The notes beneath the pieces are model-generated. The model made no database searches. It saw nothing but the letters and a program-made list of their open reading frames with translations, and was not told the DNA's origin. A DNA stretch of 64,000 bases, from NCBI RefSeq assembly GCF_023502205.1, contig NZ_JAMFLG010000001.1, forward strand, positions 248,001-312,000. The letters run 5' to 3'. The position numbers and the translations under genes are program-made. This document shows positions 57,600 to 64,000 of this stretch, one piece after another. The DNA comes from Aquiflexum sp. TKW24L. GTDB taxonomy: Bacteria > Bacteroidota > Bacteroidia > Cytophagales > Cyclobacteriaceae. Each line of letters begins with the position of its first letter. The stretch's first letter is position 1.

Positions 57600-58140
57600 T
57601 CCAGAGTTGAAAAAATTAGGGACTGATTTCAATTTTAACCCCACATTGCAATGTGGGGCTAATCGAATTGATTCCCCTTGGGAATCAAGATGAACCAATC
57701 AATTGCAAAGTGTTCTCTGTATTTCCCCGTCACGTCGGCAAACTATTAAGGAATCAATCATTTGATCAGAATTGAAAAAAATGATTGACATCATGTAGAT
57801 TCCTGATCAACCCTCAAAAATTCCCCAACCACAAAGTGCCATCCTGGCGGCAGAAAGGGTTGAATACGATTAGATATATATATTATAGAATGTGTAGATA
57901 GGAAACGAATATTCCTGTAATCCCTCAACTACAAAGTACCTGCCTGACGGAAGGCAGGGTTAAAATTGATTAGCCACACATCGCAATGTTTGGATCGAAA
58001 TTGATGTTTCCATTCATCCATCAACCTCAAAGTGGTTGAATTCGATTAGCCACACATCGCCATGTGTGGTCATGAAATCACGGCATGTATTTATCTTTTC
58101 AACCCTAAAGGGGTTGAATTTGAAAGACCTTTCCTAACTT
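57600..58140. repeat. Cluster of palindromes and degenerate repeats
   Basis: It contains the perfect 20-bp palindrome CCCCACATTGCAATGTGGGG (57639-57658), GATTCCCCTTGGGAATC, a CCACACATCGCCATGTGTGG dyad, a CCTGCCTGACGGAAGGCAGG dyad near 57939-57958, and CAACCCTAAAGGGGTTG near 58110. The phrases ACAAAGTG, GGTTGAATTCGATTAGCCACACATCG recur in degraded form several times, once more near 63290-63335. These look like remnants of one non-coding repeat family. Confidence 0.65.
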
Positions 58141-58246
58141 ATCCGTTTAATTTAACCCACGTATGAATTCCATTTTTCAATTCAATTAGCCAATACGTTC
58201 CTTTAGCAAAAGGAAAATTAATTATTAAGGAGTTTTTTTAATAATC

Positions 58247-59011
58247 CTATCCTTTCGTTTTAATAACATCTTCAAGAATCTTTATCAATTCCGTAGTATC
58301 CTCTTTTATTTCTTTGAGCATGATGATACAATCTTTATTGATCCAATAATGAATTGCGGCATTGCGCAGGTAGATTTCCTGATTTGCCCTTAGGTCATCA
58401 GCCAGTTTTTCTATGGATTTGTCCGGAAAAAGGAATGAGGTAATAGCAGTATCAAAAATTAAAGCATCAGTATGGATAAATAGCGGTGCATCAATCGGCA
58501 TAGCCCAATCAGCATTTATCTTATAATCCCATTCTACCGCTTGGTAACTTTGGTAGTGGGTGACAATCTGGTCTCTTAATCCGGTATCTTTTATGATTCC
58601 GAGGTTTCCGGTGCTGGACAAGTCCTCATAGGTGGAAATGGAAGGATTGAAACGGGGATAAAGTGAACCATAAATCAAGAATTCTCTTGCACTTAGGACT
58701 AAAAGAGAATCAGTGCAATCCTTGTCCTTGAATGCATTGCTCAGATTGGCGATTTTCTGATTGTTATTTTCCAGCCGCTCAATTTCGGCTGCGAAAGTAA
58801 GCACATCACTTTTGTTTTCCTGGATCAATCTGTTGAGGTATGATTTTTCCTGTTGGTCAAGTTTTCTGTTTTCATTCCAGTTATTGATCGATAGCGCAAT
58901 CAATATCCCGATGACTACCAGGAAGATTTCGCCAACGCCGTATTTGATATAATTTGCAATCTTTCCTTCATGCAAAAGTTTTTGGCGGATTGTTCTAAAG
59001 ATTTTTAGCAT
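58247..59011 (-). CDS. DUF6090-like single-pass membrane protein
   Basis: 254 residues with leader MLKIFRTIRQKLLHEG, YIKYGVGEIF, membrane helix and NNWNENRK. The signature is LSSTGNLGIIKDTGLRDQI (residues 131-149). It is the last gene of the smaller locus, 61 bp after the frameshifted paralogue. Confidence 0.83.
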   Translation of the reverse strand: MLKIFRTIRQKLLHEGKIANYIKYGVGEIFLVVIGILIALSINNWNENRKLDQQEKSYLNRLIQENKSDVLTFAAEIERLENNNQKIANLSNAFKDKDCTDSLLVLSAREFLIYGSLYPRFNPSISTYEDLSSTGNLGIIKDTGLRDQIVTHYQSYQAVEWDYKINADWAMPIDAPLFIHTDALIFDTAITSFLFPDKSIEKLADDLRANQEIYLRNAAIHYWINKDCIIMLKEIKEDTTELIKILEDVIKTKG

Positions 59012-59072
59012 CGCAAAAATTTCGGTTTGTTATAACATCAATAAATTATCTAGGAAGACAGTTTCAATCATT

Positions 59073-59881
59073 CTAATCCTGATTAAGTTGGTATTCCTTC
59101 CCTACCTCTTCAATGAGCGTTTCAGCTGCTTCTTTAAGCCAAGAAACGTAAAAATTGTAGTTCTTCAAGTCTATTTGAAATTGTGCAATCTCGTTGAGAT
59201 AGTCGTCTAATTTCAATCCTTCGGATTTTAGCAACTCTAGTTGCCCCATCTTAAGTAAATCGGTGTACTCATAGTCAGGTCCGAAGCTAACATCATCTAT
59301 AGCATCAAAGGATTGAATGTAATCATTAAGACCTCTGAACCTGATAAACTTCCTTTGCATGGTTTTCATATTTATAAGACCAGTTTCTGGAGCAAATTCC
59401 AACACAGCAAAGGATTTTCTTTCATAATAGTCAGAAAGGTCTTGGACCAATTGTCTATTGTCAATTAGCTGGATAGTTTCCGAGTCAATTAATTGGTCAT
59501 AGCCAGATCTATTCAGAGTTACTTGGTGTAACCTTGTCCATATTTCAAAGCGAAGTAATAGGCGTTAACAGTTTCATCATTTCCTTCAATAGCATTGGAT
59601 ATAGATATTCGCAGTGAATCCAATCCCATAAGCCGATCGATATTCCTGCTTCTATTCCTTTCGCATCTAACGATATCGTATTTTAAATTTTCTATGATCT
59701 CCTTCATCGTGGACAATTCTTGAGCACGTGCTTTACGTCCTTCATTCCAATTGTTGATCGATAGCGCAATCAATATCCCGATGACTACCAGGAAGATTTC
59801 GCCAATGCCGTACTTTAAATAGCCGCTTATCTTGTTTTCTAGTAAGAGTTTTTGGCGGATTTTTCGGAGGAAATTGATCAT
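59073..59881 (-). pseudogene. DUF6090-like membrane protein gene with one frameshift
   Basis: The front frame (59519-59881) has leader MINFLRKIRQKLLLEN, YLKYGIGEIF, membrane helix and NNWNEGRK, then stops after ALKYGQGYTK. A second frame continues without a gap: HQVTLNRSGYDQLIDSETIQ, then QLIDNRQLVQDLSDYYE, the family signature with Ser-Gly, and on to a stop at 59073. Together they give about 268 residues, a normal length. One base lost (or two gained) near 59520-59530 explains it. Confidence 0.78.
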
Positions 59882-59914
59882 ATCATCGTGTAGTTAAGGA
59901 TTTCAGGAATTAGT

Positions 59915-60085
59915 ACTGTCCCTTTAGGGACAATATATGGGTAGAATTTAGAATGAGAGTAAAAGCTGGCGTGCCGTAGGTACGCAATATGTATTTACCA
60001 AATTGCCAAGTATATCCCGTACCTAAAGGCACGGATTGGGTTTCTCCAATTGTTTGTTTACCCATATAAAGTCCTTAAAGGGACT
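59915..60085. repeat. REP-type palindromic cassette
   Basis: It has TGTCCCTTTAGGGACA, GTGCCGTAGGTACGCAATATG, CCCGTACCTAAAGGCACGG, TTTACCCATATAAAGTCC and TTAAAGGGACT in the same order as the cassette at 45030-45250. The same phrases occur in the transposase array at 32820-36026, so that transposase probably mobilises it. Confidence 0.7.
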
Positions 60086-60088
60086 ACT

Positions 60089-60178
60089 TTACCGAAGGAC
60101 CAATTGGATTTCGCCAATGGGATATTTTAGGTATTTGCAAATCTTGTTTTTCTCAAGGAGTTCTGGCGGATTTTTCAT
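60089..60178 (-). pseudogene. Relic of a DUF6090-like leader
   Basis: A 29-codon frame, MKNPPELLEKNK, then KYLKYPIGEIQLVL, is a degraded version of the FRKIRQKLL...YLKYAIGEIFLVV leader. It is cut just before the membrane helix and followed at once by the REP-type cassette, the same arrangement as at 45015-45359. Confidence 0.7.
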
Positions 60179-60235
60179 AATTATTTGATTATATCATAAT
60201 TAGTAAAATTCATATAGCGATTAAATTCAAGTTTT

Positions 60236-60676
60236 TCATTGATTCAACTTTAAATCCTGTGCCGCTACTATCTGCCACTTTTTATCTCTGTATATCCAGG
60301 TATCGGTCCAGATATTGGTAGTGCTGGTAGAGTCGGCTTTTTTTGTCCAAGTTTCATTACCCTGGGCAACAGCAGCCTCTCCATAAAATCTTATGGTAAC
60401 ATTGAAAACCTTGGGTTTGTAAGATCGGTTTGCTTTCATTTTAGACTCACGAATCAGGGTTTGTTTGTCATAAAGATCACCCCTTAAACTTACCCCGACA
60501 AAGTCATCTGCTACAATCCTATCAATTACTGAAGAGTCGCCCTCATTTATCGCTTCTGCCCATTCTTGTGCAGATTTTAAAATATACGTGTTGGCTGCTT
60601 CATAATCTATTTTCTGGGAGCAAGAGGAAAGCGTTAGACCTGTTAGAATTATTAGAAAATTTGATTTTATTTTCAT
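60236..60676 (-). CDS. NTF2-like (DUF4440-type) lipoprotein
   Basis: 146 residues with a lipoprotein signal (IILTGLTLSSCSQ; Cys19) and an NTF2-like body (SAQEWAEAINEGDSSVIDRIVADDFVGVS ... IWTDTWIYRDKKWQIVAAQD). It sits between a second NTF2-like lipoprotein and the membrane-protein genes, mirroring the NTF2-like gene of the larger locus. Function unknown. Confidence 0.82.
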   Translation of the reverse strand: MKIKSNFLIILTGLTLSSCSQKIDYEAANTYILKSAQEWAEAINEGDSSVIDRIVADDFVGVSLRGDLYDKQTLIRESKMKANRSYKPKVFNVTIRFYGEAAVAQGNETWTKKADSTSTTNIWTDTWIYRDKKWQIVAAQDLKLNQ

Positions 60677-60719
60677 GGATTTTTTGTGAGAATAGGGGTA
60701 TTAATTTTTGAAATTATGT

Positions 60720-61250
60720 TTAATCCACAAGAACATCCTGATTTTTGAGCGCAGCCATGCCTCCAAGAATCAACCAATTGCCATCCACTTTTTTCCAGGT
60801 ATGGGTAAACTTATATGTCTCTTTTCTGACTACTTTATTGTCTTTGTCTGTCCAAAAATAATCTGTGTCGTAGAATACCATCACCACATCCTCTATGGCA
60901 TTTGAGGCCTTTTTGTGAAGGGTATAACTGTATTTCAGATCGGGGTCTTTATGCAAATCAGGTATCCAACTGGCAATTTTGCTTGCGTCAGACACTCCAT
61001 CCCCAAAACCCGGATAGCCAATAAAGTCATCGTGCCAGAGTGTTTTATAGGGCACGGTGTCAATATTCTGAACATATTCCCAATAGAGTTCTTCCATGTG
61101 CCAAGCTTCATCTTCCAGTTCTGTTTTGCTGAGGGAGGGTACAGGTGTTTCAGGGACAGAAGAATCTTTATTGTCCGGGCTGCAGCTTGTAATAAGGAGT
61201 GAAACAAGTACTGCGATAACGGAGTAGAGTATTGATTTTAAATTTTTCAT
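60720..61250 (-). CDS. NTF2-like lipoprotein
   Basis: I use the second ATG (61250) because it begins a proper lipoprotein signal, MKNLKSILYSVIAVLVSLLITSC; the longer frame starting at 61271 adds a lysine-rich stretch. The mature part (about 176 residues in total) has an NTF2-like pattern (WEYVQNIDTVPYKTLWHDDFIGYPGF ... TYKFTHTWKKVDGNWLILGG). Forty-three bases separate it from the next NTF2-like gene. The hairpin array 61291-61575 lies directly upstream and would be in its leader or promoter. Confidence 0.78.
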   Translation of the reverse strand: MKNLKSILYSVIAVLVSLLITSCSPDNKDSSVPETPVPSLSKTELEDEAWHMEELYWEYVQNIDTVPYKTLWHDDFIGYPGFGDGVSDASKIASWIPDLHKDPDLKYSYTLHKKASNAIEDVVMVFYDTDYFWTDKDNKVVRKETYKFTHTWKKVDGNWLILGGMAALKNQDVLVD

Positions 61251-61290
61251 ATTCTTATATTTTTTTCCCAATGTTTTTGAGTTTTTCTAA

Positions 61291-61575
61291 ATGCTGCCTC
61301 TGGAGAAGCAGCCTAACGATCCGGTTGAACTAGTTGTCATGCTTCTCCTGAAGCAGGAAAATAGGAGTTATATAAATGCTGCTTCTAGAGAAGCAGCATA
61401 ACGATCCGGTTGAAATGGTTGTCCTGCTTCTCCAGAAGCAGGGCCATAGTTTTCTGAAATCTGCTTCTGGAGAAGCAGCATAACGATCCGGTTGAAATGG
61501 TTGTCCTACTTCTCCAGAAGCAGGAAAATAGGAGTTATATAAATGCTGCTTCTGGAGAAGCAGCCTAACGAAGAA
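61291..61575. repeat. Tandem hairpin array, about 84-bp period, 3.3 copies
   Basis: Units start near 61293, 61378, 61460 and 61544. Each has GCTGCTTCTGGAGAAGCAGC, the phrase ATAACGATCCGGTTGAAATG, then CTGCTTCTCCAGAAGCAG and, in two of three, GAAAATAGGAGTTATATAAA. Both hairpins in a unit have the same arms in opposite arrangement, so long-range pairing is also possible. The array fills the gap between the permease stop and the NTF2-like lipoprotein start. Confidence 0.85.
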
Positions 61576-61597
61576 AGGCTGAGAAATTTGAGTAGTT

Positions 61598-62902
61598 TCA
61601 TATTACTTTGTTCTTGTTTAAAATTTTTAGCAGGAAATAAAGCAATGTCAAAATCCCGATCAGGATCAAAATGCCTTGGATTTCCCGTCCGGATAAGTTG
61701 GAAAGAAAATAAAGAATAATGCCTGCAGAGATAATTGGAACGGTATATCCAAATGGGATTTTGAATTCCCCTGTACCGTTATCTTTTGTTTTGCGAAGCT
61801 GAATCACAGAAAGTGACACCCCAAAATACACCAACAACATACTCGCGGAGGCGATGACGGCCAATTGCCTAAATCCTCCCAAGGAAGCTATGGTAAAACC
61901 AAGTCCTGCATAGAGCAAAATCGAAACATAAGGGGTTTTGAATTTATGGTGGATGGAGGCCAACTTTGCGATTGGAATCACCCCATCCACTGCCAACCTA
62001 AAAAACACCCTCGGCAAATTCAGAATCTGACCGCTAAGCATCCCAAACATCGATATACCAGCCCCAATAAAAAGAAGGGTATATCCTACAGGACCAAAAA
62101 CAATCCGGGCAGTTTCTGCCAAAGGAGCTTCTTTGAAGTTGGTCAATTCATTGCCCAACACTCCCTGAGAAACCGTCTGGATCAGGATATAAAGCAAAAG
62201 CACAAAGGAGATTCCGATGAAAATCGCTCTTGGAACGGTCTTTTGGGGGTTTTTGATTTCCCCTCCTATCGTCAGTCCGGCATCTCCTCCCTGAAAAGCA
62301 AAAAACAAAATCAATGAAGCCTCGCCAAACTGTTGGAGGGTCGGGGCTGATTCCCAGTATAAATTGGCCAGTTGGACGTCCTTCCAGCCAATCGTCACCA
62401 ACAACAGCAGCGGGATCAATTTGGCGACAGTATTGATTTTGACCAAACCGATTCCCTGTTTGACTCCGATGACATTGAGGGTAGCCAAGCCTGCAAAAAT
62501 CACAAACAGGGTCAGAACCCTGACATACTGATTTTTGAAGATGGGAAATACCAATCCTAAAATTTCAACAAGGGCATTGGACACTGCTGCATCCGAAAAT
62601 ATGCTGCCCATCAGCAAAAATATGGCAGCCAAGAAACCGGGATATGGCCCAAACGCCGTCTCTATATAAGCATATCCTCCGCCAGAGTGGGTGACTTTAC
62701 TCCCGGCCTCGGCAAAGCACAACATGACCAAGGCAATCAAAAACCCGCAAAACAGGTAGGCAATCACTGCTTGGGTCCCCATGATCTCGGCAACAATAGC
62801 CGGCAAAACAAAAATCCCCGCCCCGACGATGATATTGACAATATTGGCCGAAAGCCCCCACACCCCTACTTCTCTTTTTAATCCTTCTTGGGTGATTCTC
62901 AT
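61598..62902 (-). CDS. APC-family amino acid permease
   Basis: 434 residues, about 12 membrane helices, with GLSANIVNIIVGAGIFVLP in the first helix and GGEIKNPQKTVPRAI in the loop after helix 6. It is a full-length paralogue of the permease at 55985-57295 and, like it, heads a locus with NTF2-like and DUF6090-like genes. The long-form GGACGAA motif lies about 170 bp upstream. The substrate is not determinable from sequence. Confidence 0.92.
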   Translation of the reverse strand: MRITQEGLKREVGVWGLSANIVNIIVGAGIFVLPAIVAEIMGTQAVIAYLFCGFLIALVMLCFAEAGSKVTHSGGGYAYIETAFGPYPGFLAAIFLLMGSIFSDAAVSNALVEILGLVFPIFKNQYVRVLTLFVIFAGLATLNVIGVKQGIGLVKINTVAKLIPLLLLVTIGWKDVQLANLYWESAPTLQQFGEASLILFFAFQGGDAGLTIGGEIKNPQKTVPRAIFIGISFVLLLYILIQTVSQGVLGNELTNFKEAPLAETARIVFGPVGYTLLFIGAGISMFGMLSGQILNLPRVFFRLAVDGVIPIAKLASIHHKFKTPYVSILLYAGLGFTIASLGGFRQLAVIASASMLLVYFGVSLSVIQLRKTKDNGTGEFKIPFGYTVPIISAGIILYFLSNLSGREIQGILILIGILTLLYFLLKILNKNKVI

Positions 62903-63070
62903 AAAAATTTTGAAATTTTAGCAAACATGGATTTTCAACTTTTTCAATGTAAAGGAATCCAAGAAACAGCCTGCAGGTGAAAAGAAGGGAGCTTGTTGGT
63001 TTTGATCAAATTTTTGAGAAATGCATCTGCTGATAAGATAAAAAAATCAGCGGTTCCTTCAGGTCAATCT

Positions 63071-63120
63071 AGGACGAACTGTATGGATTTTTTCCCCAAT
63101 GAGGGGTTTTATTGTCCGAA
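63071..63120. promoter_or_regulatory. GGACGAA...TTTATTGTCC motif, copy 6 (long form)
   Basis: AGGACGAA, a spacer with CCCCAATGAGGGG, then TTTTATTGTCCGAAGGAGG; nearly the same 50 bases as copy 5. It lies about 170 bp upstream of the second permease. Confidence 0.6.
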
Positions 63121-63345
63121 GGAGGGTTTGCAATAAAATGGAATTCAACTTGATCAGCAAAATTTGATTTGGTTGAATTTTGGACTTGCATGTATTAGAT
63201 TTTGAAAATTAACTTCTTATTGGCGGCAGAAAGGCTTTCAGAGTTGGGAAAAACTTGAAAATAAGATCCTATTCCATCTAAAAAATCACAAAGTGCATGA
63301 CTTATGGAAGGCAGGGTTGAATTTGATTAGCCATACCAACGCAAA

Positions 63346-63371
63346 GCGGGGAGCGACTTCGCGCTCCCCGC
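63346..63371 (-). terminator. GC-rich hairpin after the lectin-like gene
   Basis: Perfect 10-base arms GCGGGGAGCG and CGCTCCCCGC with a 6-base loop, about 45 bp beyond the stop of the minus-strand gene at the right edge. Only a short T run (TTT) follows, so the terminator call is moderate. Confidence 0.5.
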
Positions 63372-63414
63372 TTCATATATAAACCGCCGTAACGTCACCT
63401 CAAGCCTTTCTGCA

Positions 63415-64000
63415 TCAGTTGCAGGATCCCTGGGAGGAGAGGGAGTTGTTGTAATTGTCGAGATTCGATGCGAGGGCGAGCATTTGAGCGCGGACAGGGC
63501 TGTTCATGGGTAGCGCGGCCACCTGCGCAGGAGTATAGGTGTTGAGCTGTGCCTCAGCTGCGTTGAGTTCAGCGGAGACCGCAGATGGATCGGCACCGCT
63601 CAGCACATTCAGCTTCGCCGCCATGAAATGGTGTGCGAGTTGGTAGTAGGCATTCCTCGCGGGTGCCGTGTTGAACACTTGAAGCCAGGTCGAACCGCTG
63701 AGGTAGAACGGCGTACTCGCGCCGTTTGACAGTAGGGCCCACGTCTCATCATACTGGGCAGGACCGAACTCTGAATGTGTCTTCCAGTATCCAGGACCAT
63801 GGTAGCATTCATAGGCAATCTGTATATTCCAAGAACCGGAGTTGTCTCCAAAAAAGGAATCATTGACATAGAAAACCACTTCTCCGCTTCCAGTCAACTG
63901 TGTGGGCCCTGTTCCCACAAACTGAAGGTCACCTCCACCAACACGCGCAACAAGAGAAACTACCGGAAAACCGTTAAAGGAACCCGCATCGGGACGTCCA
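63415..64000 (-). CDS. Secreted lectin-like protein, C-terminal part (5' end beyond window)
   Basis: The frame is open to the right edge, so the apparent GTG start at 63918 is only internal. The visible 194 residues begin with a stretch that resembles a LecA/PA-IL-type galactose-binding fold (SLVARVGGGDLQFVG ... VFYVNDSFFGDNSGSWNIQI), then a CYHGPGYWKTHSEFGP module and a helical end (AKLNVLSGADPSAVSAELN). It is probably secreted or surface-attached. GC content is clearly higher than in the rest of the window, suggesting a different origin. Lectin assignment rests on pattern only. Confidence 0.6.
   Translation of the reverse strand, partial: GRPDAGSFNGFPVVSLVARVGGGDLQFVGTGPTQLTGSGEVVFYVNDSFFGDNSGSWNIQIAYECYHGPGYWKTHSEFGPAQYDETWALLSNGASTPFYLSGSTWLQVFNTAPARNAYYQLAHHFMAAKLNVLSGADPSAVSAELNAAEAQLNTYTPAQVAALPMNSPVRAQMLALASNLDNYNNSLSSQGSCN

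Larger units (their letters stand above)
57296..58246. other. Long intergenic region with palindromic repeats
   Basis: About 950 bp with no convincing gene. The part next to the permease carries the long-form GGACGAA motif; the rest (57600-58140) is a series of small hairpins and degenerate repeats. See the separate repeat entry. Confidence 0.65.
59882..60235. other. Gap with a broken leader and a repeat element
   Basis: About 350 bp between the frameshifted membrane protein gene and the NTF2-like lipoprotein gene. It holds the repeat cassette 59915-60085 and the 29-codon leader relic 60089-60178, nothing else recognisable. Confidence 0.65.
62903..63414. other. Intergenic region upstream of the permease
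   Basis: About 510 bp. It holds GGACGAA motif copy 6, a degraded copy of the repeat family seen at 57600-58140 (near 63290-63335) and a strong GC hairpin (63346-63371). No gene is supported. Confidence 0.6.

Noticed and set aside
61291-61575. CRISPR-like array
   Set aside because: The whole 84-bp unit is repeated and there are no unique spacers; each unit is two hairpins, and no cas genes are near.
1-64000. tRNA, rRNA, phage integrase or classic attachment sites
   Set aside because: No cloverleaf-like sequence, rRNA stretch or integrase gene was recognised on either strand while reading the window.

Overview
The window looks like a chromosomal segment of a Bacteroidota bacterium, most likely a Cyclobacteriaceae-type member of the Cytophagales. 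The reasons are AT-rich DNA, few recognisable Shine-Dalgarno sites, long runs of paralogous TPR and 7TMR-DISM histidine kinases, DUF6090-type membrane proteins, and small palindromic repeats sitting inside genes. The genus is an inference; no rRNA or housekeeping marker is present.

Left third (1-27564, minus strand): one tightly packed signalling operon. In transcription order it holds a stand-alone receiver protein, an NTF2-like stub, a 4220-residue kinase with an NTF2-like head, twenty tandem sensor-like modules of about 187 residues and a histidine kinase end, a 7TMR-DISM kinase, two FIST-domain proteins, a soluble kinase, a second 7TMR-DISM kinase and three TPR kinases, the last running off the left edge. 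Most junctions are 4-bp ATGA overlaps or gaps of a few bases. The kinase ends are near-identical and carry different mobile palindromes in the same surface loop.

Middle (27565-42486): single metabolic genes. These are a secreted NTF2-like protein, CysQ, a copper amine oxidase, an amidase fragment, an exactly tandem 916-bp amplification of an IS200-like (REP-associated) transposase with its palindromes, a frameshifted isoquinoline 1-oxidoreductase-type molybdenum enzyme, a class C beta-lactamase-like serine hydrolase, and a GMC oxidoreductase with a small signal-bearing partner.

Right third (42767-62902, minus strand): two parallel loci, each made of an APC permease, one or two NTF2-like secreted proteins and a set of DUF6090-like single-pass membrane proteins. 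The large locus also has a sulfatase and fifteen tandem membrane-protein paralogues, two of them broken. The small locus has two, one of them frameshifted. Three different N-terminal anchors are joined to what looks like one shared C-terminal domain with an SG-x-L signature. This array is the best candidate for an undescribed system.

A motif of the form GGACGAA...TTTATTGTCC occurs six times, each upstream of a gene or operon start: the signalling operon, the NTF2-like gene, the amine oxidase, the GMC operon and both permease loci. It may tie these blocks into one regulon. The last 600 bases encode the C-terminus of a secreted lectin-like protein with clearly higher GC.
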